From Maribacter_C sp047345145 (GTDB lineage Bacteria > Bacteroidota > Bacteroidia > Flavobacteriales > Flavobacteriaceae): a DNA stretch of 64,000 nucleotides. Position numbers and translations under genes: made by a program. Shown here piece by piece: positions 8,811 through 17,648 of the stretch. Location of the stretch: contig NZ_JBLFER010000004.1 of assembly GCF_047345145.1 (NCBI RefSeq), forward strand, positions 62,001-126,000, given 5' to 3'. How positions within the stretch are numbered: position 1 is the stretch's first letter; every line of letters begins with the position of its first letter. Under the pieces are notes generated by a model that saw only the letters and a list, made by a program, of their open reading frames with translations, was not told the DNA's origin and made no database searches.

Positions 8811-10481
8811 ATGATTTATTCCGAAAAAATAAGCCTAGTTATATTATTAGCTAGTATTTTATGCTCATTTACTTCTTGCGAAAAGCAGCTACAAAAGGCA
8901 GATCTTATTATTACCAACGCCTCCATTTGGACTGGTAATACTACTATGCCAAATGCGGAAGCTATCGCCGTCTCAGGAGATTCTATTCTGGCGATTGGAA
9001 CAAAAGAAGAAATAGAAAAACGCAAAGGCGTTTCAACCGAACGTATTGATGCCAACGGCAATTTTATTACTCCTGGATTCATTGATACACATGTTCATTT
9101 AATGATGGGAGGGAATGCTCTTTTAAGTGTTGAACTTAGAGATGCAAACTCTCCTGAGGAATTCGCAAAACGCATTGCTGACTATGCTCAAACCTTAGAA
9201 GCTGGCCAATGGATATTAGAAGGCAATTGGGATCATACTTTATGGGGAGGTGAACTACCTAATAAAGAATGGATAGATAAATACACCGAAGATAAACCCG
9301 TGGCAATTTATCGTCTTGACGGACATATGATTTTAGCAAATTCAGCGGCACTGAAAATTGCCAATATTGATAAAAACACTTCAAACATAGCAAGTGGTGA
9401 AATCGTCCGCGATGCAGATGGTTCTCCTACGGGAATATTAAAAGGAAGTGCCATGAATTTGGTATTGACCAAGATTCCATCAATGAGCGAATCACAAAAG
9501 AAAACTGCCTTAAAGGCAGCTGAAAATTATCTTTTATCGAATGGCGTCACTTCTGTTCATGATGTTGATAGTTTAGGAACCTATACTGCCGCCAAACAAC
9601 TAAAAGAATTTGGAGAACTCAAAGTACGGATCTACCTAGCAAAACCCTTAAACAGATGGAACGAAGAATTTGGAATGCAGAAGGAAGATAATAAATGGCT
9701 AAAAACAGGACTCGTTAAAGGTTTTGTTGACGGATCGCTAGGTTCTCATACGGCAGCTTTTAAATCTCCTTACATAGATAAGCCTGAGGATAGTGGTTTC
9801 TTCATCAATACAGAAGAAAATTTATACCAATGGATTTCCAAGGCCGATCAAGGGAGACTGCAAATAACTGTTCATGGCATTGGAGATAAAGCAATCCATT
9901 CCCTCTTAAATACATATCAAAAGGTAATTAGCGAAAATGGAAAAAGAGACCGAAGATTTCGAATTGAACATGCACAACATTTAGCTTCTGAAGATATACA
10001 GCGCTTTTCCGAGTTAGATGTCATAGCAAGTATGCAACCTTATCACGCTATAGATGATGGAAGATGGGCAGAAGAACTTATCGGGTCCGAACGTATAAAA
10101 ACCACCTATGCTTTCAAATCTTTGTTAGATGCCAATACGAAAGTTGTTTTCGGCAGCGATTGGCCTGTGGCACCTGCATCTCCCTTAGATGGAATTTACG
10201 CTGCGGTAACTCGGAGAACTTTGGATAATAAAAATCCTGAGGGATGGGTTCCGGAGCAAAAAATATCAATTGAACAAGCATTACGAGCGTACACCAAAGA
10301 TGCAGCATATGCATCATTTGAAGAAAATAGAAAAGGAACCTTGGAAGCTGGGAAACTGGCAGATTTTATTATTTTAAGTGAAGATCTTACTAAAATTGAC
10401 CCAATAAAAATTCGAGAAGTTAAGGTTTTACAAACTTACGTTGGAGGTAAAAAACTCTTTGAAATGAGTCAAGAGCAGTAG
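8811..10481 (+). CDS. Amidohydrolase family lipoprotein (YtcJ-like)
   Basis: This 556-residue protein is an amidohydrolase_3/YtcJ-type metal-dependent hydrolase. The metal-binding HxH is DTHVHLMMG near residue 94, later blocks are GSLGSHTAAF, ITVHGIGDKAIHSLL and RIEHAQHL, and the final Asp is in FGSDWPVAP. The N terminus is a lipoprotein signal with lipobox FTSC near residue 23, so it should be tethered to a membrane, probably facing the periplasm. Substrates of this group are poorly known. It follows rsmD by 38 bases and its TAG overlaps the GTG of the next gene. Confidence 0.88.
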   Translation: MIYSEKISLVILLASILCSFTSCEKQLQKADLIITNASIWTGNTTMPNAEAIAVSGDSILAIGTKEEIEKRKGVSTERIDANGNFITPGFIDTHVHLMMGGNALLSVELRDANSPEEFAKRIADYAQTLEAGQWILEGNWDHTLWGGELPNKEWIDKYTEDKPVAIYRLDGHMILANSAALKIANIDKNTSNIASGEIVRDADGSPTGILKGSAMNLVLTKIPSMSESQKKTALKAAENYLLSNGVTSVHDVDSLGTYTAAKQLKEFGELKVRIYLAKPLNRWNEEFGMQKEDNKWLKTGLVKGFVDGSLGSHTAAFKSPYIDKPEDSGFFINTEENLYQWISKADQGRLQITVHGIGDKAIHSLLNTYQKVISENGKRDRRFRIEHAQHLASEDIQRFSELDVIASMQPYHAIDDGRWAEELIGSERIKTTYAFKSLLDANTKVVFGSDWPVAPASPLDGIYAAVTRRTLDNKNPEGWVPEQKISIEQALRAYTKDAAYASFEENRKGTLEAGKLADFIILSEDLTKIDPIKIREVKVLQTYVGGKKLFEMSQEQ

Positions 10482-11341
10482 TGAAAACTAAAACAGAAAC
10501 CCATATCGCAGCTGCACAAGAAAAACCAATCCGTTTGCAGGAATATGGTGTTGGTATCTTCCCTACCCTTTCTACCAAATCTGCTTTAAAAAAAGCTATC
10601 AAAAAAGAATACATTCTAGTAAATGGAAAACTAGGTACGACTTCTACTTTTATCCATGGCAATGAAATAATTGCATTTATTCATCCTGAGAATGATCCAT
10701 GCAAAAAACAACTTATTCTTAAATTGGAAGTTGTTTATGAGGATGATTACCTCGCTATCATGAATAAACCTCCAGGCATTTTGGTTAGCGGTAATTCCTT
10801 TAAAACAATAGCCAATGCTCTAGAACAAAATCTTAAGAAAAGTGATCAGGCAGATGCTGTAAAACCACAACCCACTCACCGGTTAGATTATGCCACAACA
10901 GGACTTTTGCTTATCGGAAAAACAAGTGCTTCCATTTTAGCCTTAAATAGATTGTTTGAGCAAAAAAAAGTTTTGAAAACGTATTTTGCCGTTACCATTG
11001 GAAAGATGAAAAAGGAAGGAACAATCGATATTCCCATTGATGACAAAAAAGCCTTTTCGAAATTCGAAATCGTAAACACCGTAGTTTCCGAAAGATTTCA
11101 ATATTTGAATTTGGTGAAATTAACTCCTAAAACAGGAAGAAGACACCAGCTACGAAAACATCTAGCCTTTCTAGGAAATCCGATATTGGGTGATTCTACT
11201 TATGGAAAAGAAGGTTTAATCTTAAAGGGAAAAGGATTGTACTTGCATGCTTTTTCTTTGGGGTTTGTACATCCGTTTACGAAAGAGAACTTACGCTTTG
11301 AAAAAGAACTTCCTGCTAAATATAGGAAGTTATTTTCTTGA
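10481..11341 (+). CDS. RluA-family pseudouridine synthase
   Basis: This 286-residue enzyme converts uridine to pseudouridine in rRNA or tRNA. Residues 20-65 form an S4-like RNA-binding part (LSTKSALKKAIKKEYILVNGK). The catalytic motif is PTHRLDYATTGLLLIGK with the conserved Asp, and the C-terminal motif is KTGRRHQLRKHLAFLGNPILGD. I cannot tell the target site (RluC, RluD and RluA are alike). The start is GTG at 10481, overlapping the TAG of the amidohydrolase gene by one base, which indicates coupling. Confidence 0.88.
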   Translation: MKTKTETHIAAAQEKPIRLQEYGVGIFPTLSTKSALKKAIKKEYILVNGKLGTTSTFIHGNEIIAFIHPENDPCKKQLILKLEVVYEDDYLAIMNKPPGILVSGNSFKTIANALEQNLKKSDQADAVKPQPTHRLDYATTGLLLIGKTSASILALNRLFEQKKVLKTYFAVTIGKMKKEGTIDIPIDDKKAFSKFEIVNTVVSERFQYLNLVKLTPKTGRRHQLRKHLAFLGNPILGDSTYGKEGLILKGKGLYLHAFSLGFVHPFTKENLRFEKELPAKYRKLFS

Positions 11342-11370
11342 GCAAGTGTATTTAATGAAGAAGGATCCCT

Positions 11371-11404
11371 CCCGAAGTTTGTCCTGAGCGTAGTCGAGGA
11401 CGGG
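11371..11404. repeat. Dispersed-repeat-like element (CCTGAGCGTAGTCGAGGA type)
   Basis: The sequence gtcctgagcgtagtcgagga lies between an outer ccc and ggg. I recall near-identical strings (CTGAGCG-AGTCGA) as short intergenic repeats scattered in Bacteroidota genomes; nothing in the window confirms this, as there is only one copy. It sits between the pseudouridine synthase gene and the 3' end of rnpB. Confidence 0.45.
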
Positions 11405-11422
11405 AATAATAAGACTAGAGCA

Positions 11423-11449
11423 GGAGATTCTCGCCTTCGCGAGAATGAC
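11423..11449. repeat. Short palindromic intergenic repeat
   Basis: The palindrome attctcgccttcgcgagaat has an 8-bp stem around a short loop. Strings of this kind (CGTCATTCTCGCGAAGGCGAGAATCT in reverse) are familiar as REP-like dispersed elements. It lies just downstream of rnpB and might act as part of its terminator on the minus strand. Confidence 0.5.
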
Positions 11450-11470
11450 AATAAAGTTTCTATTTAAAAA

Positions 11471-11767
11471 GCAGGTCATAAGCCGGATTCTGTAACTCAT
11501 TGCTGAGTTCCTTATCATTTATCTAGACTTTCAGTTACCTAAAAGTTCAAACCGCCTACCCTTCGGCTCGGGCGTGCAGCCCTCAAACACCGGTTTACAT
11601 GACGTTTCACCACATAGAGTTTACCTGTTTTCACTACAGCCGAACTGTACTTGCTTTCTGTTGCACTTGTCCGCATCTCTCGACGGATGGGCGTTACCCA
11701 CTATGTTGCACTATGGTGTCCGGACTTTCCTCGTTTCGCTTACGCGAACCGCGATAAGGTGACCTGC
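11471..11767 (-). ncRNA. rnpB: RNase P RNA (class A)
   Basis: Read on the minus strand, the segment begins GCAGGTCACC and ends GACCTGC, which pair as helix P1. Near the 5' end is GAGGAAAGTCCGGAC, the universal P4/CR-I block, and near the 3' end is ACAGAATCCGGCTTAT, the matching CR-V block. GGTGAAACG and GGGTAGGCGG elements also fit class A RNase P RNA. The RNA, about 297 bases, is the catalytic part of the ribozyme that trims tRNA 5' ends. A TACCTTTG box at 11773-11780 on the minus strand places the start at about 11767. It is divergent from dnaX. Confidence 0.97.
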
Positions 11768-11772
11768 TAGTG

Positions 11773-11780
11773 CAAAGGTA
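11773..11780 (-). promoter_or_regulatory. -7 box of the rnpB promoter
   Basis: TACCTTTG on the minus strand matches TAnnTTTG and lies about 6 bases before the predicted rnpB 5' end. No clear TTG -33 box is seen. Confidence 0.55.
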
Positions 11781-11855
11781 GCCCAATAGTCCATAATTGT
11801 TGATAAAAAATCACTTAAAGAACGATAATCAGCACCGATACTACCTATGGATTTT

Positions 11856-11863
11856 TATATTTG
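11856..11863 (+). promoter_or_regulatory. -7 box of the dnaX promoter
   Basis: TATATTTG matches TAnnTTTG. Transcription would start near 11870, 29 bases before the TTG at 11899 and downstream of the upstream ATG at 11797, so the box supports the later dnaX start. Confidence 0.5.
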
Positions 11864-11898
11864 TAGGCAGTTCATTTTTGACACAAAACAACACCTAT

Positions 11899-13863
11899 TT
11901 GGAACCCTTTGTAGTATCAGCTCGAAAGTACAGACCTCAGACATTTAAAGATGTTGTCGGGCAACAAGCGATTACTAATACGCTAATGAATGCTATTGAG
12001 AACAATCATTTGGCTCAAGCACTTTTGTTTTGTGGCCCAAGAGGTGTTGGTAAAACAACTTGTGCTCGAATTTTAGCCAAACAAATCAATCAAGATGGCA
12101 CTCAGAGTGAGGATGAAGATTTTGCATTTAACATCTTTGAATTGGATGCTGCCTCAAACAACTCTGTTGATGACATTCGAAATCTGATTGACCAGGTTCG
12201 TATACCGCCACAGACTGGTAAATACAAAGTATATATTATTGATGAGGTGCATATGCTGTCCTCAAATGCCTTTAATGCGTTCTTAAAAACACTAGAAGAG
12301 CCACCGAAGCATGCCATATTTATTTTGGCAACTACAGAGAAACACAAAATCATTCCTACTATACTATCTCGTTGTCAAATATTTGATTTCAAAAGAATTA
12401 CAGTAAAAGATGCGGCAAAATACTTAAAGTATATTGCAGAGAATCAAGGCATTGAGGCCGAAGATGATGCGCTGCATATTATTGCCCAAAAAGCAGATGG
12501 CGCAATGCGCGATGCGCTTTCCATTTTTGATCGTGTGGTAAGTTTTTCTGGAAAACAATTAACACGAAAAGCGGTTACTGAAAATCTTAACGTTCTCGAC
12601 TACGAAACCTATTTCGAAGCGACGGACCGTATTCTTGAGCATAATATTCCCGAACTACTGCTATTATTCAATAAAACTTTATCCTTAGGTTTTGACGGAC
12701 ATCACTTTATTAGCGGATTAGCAACACACTTCAGAGATTTGATGGTCTGCCAACATCAAAGCACTATTAATTTGCTGGAAGTGGGTGATGGCGCAAAACA
12801 GAGTTACCTAGAACAGTCCAAAAAAACCTCTAATTCCTTTTTGCTAAAGGCGTTGAACATAGCCAACGACTGCGATTTAAAATATAAGACCAGCAAGAAC
12901 CAACGTCTTCTGGTAGAATTGTCTTTAATGAAACTTGCATCCATCGATTTTGATGGAGAAAAAAAAAATCCTGAATCCGTAGCCCTTTCTGGTAGTACTG
13001 TTGATTTTATTGCTCCTGCTTCCTTTTACAAAGGAATTAATCCTTCTAAGCCAGTTATAGAAACTCCCGAAGAAGTTCCGGCAGAAACACCTAGTGAAGA
13101 ATTAATTGCCCAAGAAACTACTTCAGAACTACCTGCAGTCGAGGAAACCATATCATCTTCACAGGAGCCCGTTTTACAAGCTGCGATTACTACAGATGTA
13201 CCTCAAAGTATTTCGACGGAGTCTATACAAATAACAACTGAGCCTAAAACAGAAGTTGTAACTGAAGTAATACAAGAAACACCTACGAAAATTACAACAA
13301 CAGTTTCAGAACCTGAAATTGCTGTTTCTGAAAAGGTTGAAACCCTCGTAAAAGAAAAAGAAGTTTCGGAAGCACCTAAGATGAACATCAGTTTAGCTGA
13401 AAAGCGAGTTTCGGCCCTTTCAATATCTAGTTTGAAAGCTAAAAAAGTTCATGAACAGAATCGAAAGGACGATTCAATTGATGAAAGTTTACTTCCAAAA
13501 GACACATTTACTGAAGAAGCAATGCAGGCTCTTTGGGCCGAGTTCGTTCAGAAGATCGATGATGCAGGACGAAAGATTTTGGCTTCAAATTTAAATGCTG
13601 ATGTTCCTAAGTTAAGGAACGAAACTACCCTTTGGATTGAACTTCCAAATGATACGATGAAAAAGGAAATCGAGCGTGAGCAATATGACTTGATGGAATT
13701 TCTAAAATCAAAACTGAACAATCACTTTATTACACTTCAAATTACTGTGAATGAAGCTACTGCGAAAAAGTTTGCATTCACTCCGGAAGAAAAATACCAA
13801 AAGTTGAGGGAAAAGAATCCCACAATAGATTTGCTACGAAAAGAGTTCGATTTAGACCTTTGA
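11899..13863 (+). CDS. dnaX: DNA polymerase III subunit gamma/tau (DnaX)
   Basis: DnaX is the ATPase of the replication clamp loader. I start it at TTG 11899, giving EPFVVSARKYRPQTFKDVVG at the N terminus as in relatives; the longer frame from 11797 adds 34 unrelated residues and crosses the promoter. Visible are Walker A GPRGVGKTT, Walker B VYIIDEVHML, sensor 1 LATTEKHKI and the DnaX domain III. The four zinc-binding Cys usually found after Walker A are absent: the segment reads NQDGTQSEDEDFAFN. A Glu/Pro/Thr-rich linker (about residues 385-540) leads to a C-terminal tau-like domain. It is about 654 residues. Its 3' end overlaps the convergent TMEM220 gene by 12 bases. Confidence 0.95.
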   Translation: MEPFVVSARKYRPQTFKDVVGQQAITNTLMNAIENNHLAQALLFCGPRGVGKTTCARILAKQINQDGTQSEDEDFAFNIFELDAASNNSVDDIRNLIDQVRIPPQTGKYKVYIIDEVHMLSSNAFNAFLKTLEEPPKHAIFILATTEKHKIIPTILSRCQIFDFKRITVKDAAKYLKYIAENQGIEAEDDALHIIAQKADGAMRDALSIFDRVVSFSGKQLTRKAVTENLNVLDYETYFEATDRILEHNIPELLLLFNKTLSLGFDGHHFISGLATHFRDLMVCQHQSTINLLEVGDGAKQSYLEQSKKTSNSFLLKALNIANDCDLKYKTSKNQRLLVELSLMKLASIDFDGEKKNPESVALSGSTVDFIAPASFYKGINPSKPVIETPEEVPAETPSEELIAQETTSELPAVEETISSSQEPVLQAAITTDVPQSISTESIQITTEPKTEVVTEVIQETPTKITTTVSEPEIAVSEKVETLVKEKEVSEAPKMNISLAEKRVSALSISSLKAKKVHEQNRKDDSIDESLLPKDTFTEEAMQALWAEFVQKIDDAGRKILASNLNADVPKLRNETTLWIELPNDTMKKEIEREQYDLMEFLKSKLNNHFITLQITVNEATAKKFAFTPEEKYQKLREKNPTIDLLRKEFDLDL

Positions 13864-14217
13864 TTTTGATTTGTGTATCAAATAACCTCTCAAACCTAAT
13901 GTTAGCATTACAACGGCAATTATTAAGAGTCCGAAAGCTTCTCTCGCCTCTTCTATATTTTTAATATCTCCGGCCCCTATTTCAAAGCCTTCAAACTTCT
14001 CAGGATACATGTAAAAAAATCCAATTAGCGCGGCGACACCCATAACCAAAGGTATTGGGAAAGAAATGCGATTGAAAGCAAAAGCTAGCGTAACAACACC
14101 AGCTACCCCCCAAATGACAATCCAAATTAAGGGATCTGGGTCGTTGTATTGCAATGCTGCAGAAACTATAAATAAGATTCCAAAGAGGACTGCACAGATT
14201 TTGAATACGTTGTTCAT
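13852..14217 (-). CDS. TMEM220-family membrane protein
   Basis: This 121-residue protein has four predicted membrane helices. The motif ALQYNDPDPLIWIVIW near residue 20 is the signature of the transmembrane protein 220 family, which is shared by bacteria and animals and has no established function. It stands alone: convergent with dnaX, overlapping by 12 bases, and divergent from miaE. Confidence 0.85.
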   Translation of the reverse strand: MNNVFKICAVLFGILFIVSAALQYNDPDPLIWIVIWGVAGVVTLAFAFNRISFPIPLVMGVAALIGFFYMYPEKFEGFEIGAGDIKNIEEAREAFGLLIIAVVMLTLGLRGYLIHKSKSKV

Positions 14218-14290
14218 GAGCTAATATGTTTACTTTAAGTATACATGAAAGTAACGTTTTCTTTCTATTTTTGTTGTCAAAATAAGTGCT

Positions 14291-14872
14291 ATGCTCGGTT
14301 TAAAACTTCCCACAGATCCACGATGGGTGAATATTGTTAAAAAGAATATTGATGAGATATTAACCGATCATGCCTATTGCGAACAGAAGGCTGCAAGTAC
14401 TGCTATTTCATTGATTGTAAGTTTCCCAGAGTATACCGATTTGATTGAAGAAATGATCGCACTATCCCGTGAGGAAATGGGACATTTTAAAATGGTGCAT
14501 GATCGTATTATAGCAAGAGGTCAGAAACTAGGTAGAGATCGCAAAGATGAGTATGTACTGCAATTGGTCAAGTTCTTTCCAAAGGGAGGAAGCAGGACTA
14601 CACAACTGGTACATCGATTACTTTATGCGGCACTTATTGAAGCAAGAAGCTGTGAGCGTTTTCGTTTGTTGTCGGAAGAACTTGAAGATAAAGAATTGGC
14701 AGAGTTTTATCATAAACTCATGGTCAGCGAAGCAAGTCATTACACCATGTTCTTAAAGTTTGCCCGACAATACGGAGATCGACAAGAAGTAGATCAAAAG
14801 TGGCAAGCTTTACTTGAATACGAGGCGGAGATTATGAAAGGCCTTAGTAAGAATGAGAGTATTCATGGGTGA
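14291..14872 (+). CDS. miaE: tRNA-(ms[2]io[6]A)-hydroxylase (MiaE)
   Basis: MiaE is a non-haem di-iron monooxygenase that hydroxylates the isopentenyl group of ms2i6A37 in tRNA. The 193-residue protein has the ferritin-like four-helix pattern with iron ligands in DHAYCEQKAAST, SREEMGHFKMVHDR, ALIEARSCERF and MVSEASHYTMF, that is, the repeated E and ExxH motifs. It is a single-gene unit followed by a long inverted repeat at 14879-14982. The partner enzymes MiaA and MiaB are not in the window. Confidence 0.93.
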   Translation: MLGLKLPTDPRWVNIVKKNIDEILTDHAYCEQKAASTAISLIVSFPEYTDLIEEMIALSREEMGHFKMVHDRIIARGQKLGRDRKDEYVLQLVKFFPKGGSRTTQLVHRLLYAALIEARSCERFRLLSEELEDKELAEFYHKLMVSEASHYTMFLKFARQYGDRQEVDQKWQALLEYEAEIMKGLSKNESIHG

Positions 14873-14878
14873 AAAGAG

Positions 14879-14982
14879 GTTTAGACGTTGACCGGTTTAT
14901 GAGTTTAGAAAGAGTTGTAAAGTTTTATTTTAACAAAATAAAATTCAAAACGCTAAACTCATAAACCGGTCAACGTCTAAAC
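14879..14982. repeat. Perfect 30-bp inverted repeat with nested hairpin
   Basis: The arms 14879-14908 and 14953-14982 are perfect reverse complements over 30 bases (gtttagacgttgaccggttt begins the left arm). The 44-base centre contains a second hairpin, ttttatttt / aaaataaaa. The element lies between the convergent genes miaE and ppk and could end transcription from both sides, but the length and perfection exceed an ordinary terminator. Confidence 0.85.
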
Positions 14983-14994
14983 TATATCACAAGG

Positions 14995-17070
14995 CTACTC
15001 TCTACTCAACTTTTCTAGATAATAATCATACATCGCAAACTGAGATCGGATTGCACCATTACCACTCTTTCGATATTCATTGTCTTGTGCTTCATTGAAA
15101 ATTCTTGCTTTTACAGAATCACTCCAAGACATTTCAAAGGTGTCTAACAACTCTTGTCTAATCTCAGGGTCGTAAATAGGACATCCTACTTCTACCCTAT
15201 TATCTAGGTTACGAGTCATCCAATCCGCAGAAGAAATATAAATTTTTGCATCACCATTGTTTCCGAAGATAAAAATACGAGGATGCTCTAAAAACTTATC
15301 TACAATACTAATAGCTTCAATATTTTCGCTCATTCCTTTCACTCCAGGCACCAAGCAACAAATACCTCTAATAATCAATTGTATCTTCACCCCTGCATTA
15401 CTTGCCTCATAGAGCTTGTCAATCATTTTATAGCTTGTGAAGCTGTTCATTTTAATTTTAATATACGCTTCTTTACCAGCCAAGGCACTTTGAATTTCAT
15501 TATCTATTAGCTTGAGAAAGGTGCTTTTCGTGTAATGCGGCGAAACAATAAGATGTTTGTATTTATTAATTTTATAGGTCGTCTCAAAGAAATCAAAGAC
15601 TTTGTTTAATTCCTTCAGGATGGCTTCATGTGCAGTGAACAAAGTATAATCTGTATAAATGCGAGCGGTGGCTTCGCTGAAGTTTCCGGTGCTAATGAAT
15701 CCGTAGCGTTTCATGCCCTCTTCTTCCTCTCTTTCGATAACACAAACCTTACTATGCACTTTGAGTCCAGGAACTCCAAATATCAACTTTACCCCTTCTG
15801 ATTGCAATTGTTCGGCGTACTGTATGTTCGCCTGCTCATCAAAACGTGCTTGTAATTCGATTTGAACCGTAACTTGCTTTCCATTTTTAACGGCATTAAT
15901 CAATGATGCAGCTACTTGAGAGTTACTGGCCAACCTGTAAACCGTAATCTTTATAGTTCTGACCTTGGGGTCAAGAGCTGCCTCCCTTAGAAATTTGATC
16001 ACATAAGAAAATGTATGATAAGGCGTATACTGCAGATAGTCCTTTTGTGCAATTTGCTCTAGCAGACTTCCTTCCATACTAAACCCTTTTACAGGCAAAG
16101 CTTCAATCTTGTCATACATCAAATCTTGTCTACCCAAACTAGGGAAGCCCATATAATCACGTCTGTTATGATACCTGCCTCCAGGTATAACGCTATCAGT
16201 ATCCTCAACGTTCATTTTTTCCTTTAGGAAACTTAAAGTGTCCTCACCTATGCTCTGATCATATACAAAACGCACAGGGTCTCCCATCTTACGATGTTCT
16301 ACACTTGAAGAAATCTTAGCAATAAAACTTTTACTAAGGTCATTGTCCATATCCAACTCCGCATCACGGGTAATCTTAATCATGTGTGCTGATATCGATT
16401 CATATTCAAACATGGTAAAAATGCTTCGCAGGCAGTATCGAATAAGGTCATCTAAAATGATGATGTAATTTTTATCACCCTCTTTTGGAAGTACTACGAA
16501 ACGATCAATTCCTTTGGGAATTTCGATTAAAGCATATCTCTTTTCTTTCTCATCAACTGCCTGATCTCCTATTATTATCATCTTAACAGCCAGATAAGCT
16601 GCAGTATCTTTTAGTGAAGGAAACTCGGTAAGATCATTAAGAATAATAGTCATCAATTGCGGACTCACCTTTCGAAGAAAATAATTTCTAACAAAGTCTC
16701 GTTGATTCTCGCTTAGTTGCGTTTCTTTAATAATAAAGATGTTTTGACCTTCTAATTCAGCTTGAATTTCTTTTAAGATATGTACACTTCTTGCTTGTTG
16801 TTTAATAACAATTTTCGTGATTTCTTCTAAAAGATCTTTCGCTATCTCACCACCTAAAACACTTTTTCCTTTTTTACCCGCTTCTACAATTCGTTTTACC
16901 GTCGCGTATCGAACTTTAAAAAATTCATCTAGATTGTTTGAGTAAATTCCTAAAAATCGAAGCCTTTCAATCAGGGGCACGTTTTTATCCGTACTTTCTT
17001 GTAGTACACGTTCATTAAATCGGAGCCAACTAATTTCTCGATTTACATATTGGTTCTTGGCCTTTATCAT
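14995..17070 (-). CDS. ppk1: Polyphosphate kinase 1
   Basis: PPK1 reversibly makes inorganic polyphosphate from ATP. The 691-residue length is normal. The N-terminal domain starts YVNREISWLRFNERVLQE. The active site has the autophosphorylated His in PGLKVHSKVCVIE and the blocks YTDYTLFTAHEAI and IYISSADWMTRNLDNRVEV. The last residues are tail. The ATG overlaps the stop of sixA (ATGA), so the two genes form a coupled operon. Confidence 0.95.
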   Translation of the reverse strand: MIKAKNQYVNREISWLRFNERVLQESTDKNVPLIERLRFLGIYSNNLDEFFKVRYATVKRIVEAGKKGKSVLGGEIAKDLLEEITKIVIKQQARSVHILKEIQAELEGQNIFIIKETQLSENQRDFVRNYFLRKVSPQLMTIILNDLTEFPSLKDTAAYLAVKMIIIGDQAVDEKEKRYALIEIPKGIDRFVVLPKEGDKNYIIILDDLIRYCLRSIFTMFEYESISAHMIKITRDAELDMDNDLSKSFIAKISSSVEHRKMGDPVRFVYDQSIGEDTLSFLKEKMNVEDTDSVIPGGRYHNRRDYMGFPSLGRQDLMYDKIEALPVKGFSMEGSLLEQIAQKDYLQYTPYHTFSYVIKFLREAALDPKVRTIKITVYRLASNSQVAASLINAVKNGKQVTVQIELQARFDEQANIQYAEQLQSEGVKLIFGVPGLKVHSKVCVIEREEEEGMKRYGFISTGNFSEATARIYTDYTLFTAHEAILKELNKVFDFFETTYKINKYKHLIVSPHYTKSTFLKLIDNEIQSALAGKEAYIKIKMNSFTSYKMIDKLYEASNAGVKIQLIIRGICCLVPGVKGMSENIEAISIVDKFLEHPRIFIFGNNGDAKIYISSADWMTRNLDNRVEVGCPIYDPEIRQELLDTFEMSWSDSVKARIFNEAQDNEYRKSGNGAIRSQFAMYDYYLEKLSRE

Positions 17071-17555
17071 CCTCTTATTTGCTTTGGAAAAATAGTCTGT
17101 TTGGTGATTCCTTTTTCTACTGAATTCCAGTTTTCAATGTCAAATTCTAACTGTACCAATCCACTTGTGGGAACATTTTCAATATAGGTATTTCCGAGGG
17201 AATTGGCAATGTATGTAAAGGCATGATTGTGCCCAAAAATTAGCACGGTATTTAGATCATCATCCAGATCTTTAATAAACTGAAGGACGTACTCTCCCGA
17301 AAAATCATACAACTCATTGACCACTCGGAACTTATCTAAAGGAAAATACAATTGTCTTACGAAAATCATACCGGTATGAAGTGCCCTATTTGCCGGACTA
17401 GAAAAAGTAGCGTCAATCGGAATCGATTGCTCATTGAAATGATCAGATACCAAATGCGCATCATTGATTCCCCTTTGTAACAAAGGCCGATCTTTGTCAC
17501 CTACAGAATATTCCCAAGAGGATTTACCATGTCGGACTAGAATTAGTGTCTTCAT
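17067..17555 (-). CDS. sixA: SixA-like phosphohistidine phosphatase
   Basis: This 162-residue protein of the histidine phosphatase superfamily has the RHG motif in LVRHGKSSW near residue 8 and the second catalytic His in LIFGHNHAF. The lack of a large insert domain fits the SixA subgroup, which removes phosphate from phosphohistidine on signalling proteins such as HPt domains. Its overlap with ppk1 by 4 bases is notable because PPK1 works through phosphohistidine, but a direct link is inference. Confidence 0.85.
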   Translation of the reverse strand: MKTLILVRHGKSSWEYSVGDKDRPLLQRGINDAHLVSDHFNEQSIPIDATFSSPANRALHTGMIFVRQLYFPLDKFRVVNELYDFSGEYVLQFIKDLDDDLNTVLIFGHNHAFTYIANSLGNTYIENVPTSGLVQLEFDIENWNSVEKGITKQTIFPKQIRG

Positions 17556-17597
17556 TCTTAAATTTGTCTTTACAATGGGGGAAATTAGTTTTTTGTT

Positions 17598-17635
17598 GGC
17601 AGTATACAGAAAAATATCAAGAACCGTATACTGCC
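17598..17635. terminator. Hairpin downstream of pdxH
   Basis: ggcagtatac at 17598-17607 and gtatactgcc at 17626-17635 are perfect complements around an 18-base loop. On the minus strand the stem is followed by AACAAAAAAC. It lies after the pdxH stop codon and before sixA. Confidence 0.5.
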
Positions 17636-17648
17636 TTTGACAACTGCT

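Noticed and set aside
11574..11762. A 62-codon frame across 11574-11762
   Set aside because: The segment is RNase P RNA on the other strand; no coding likeness.
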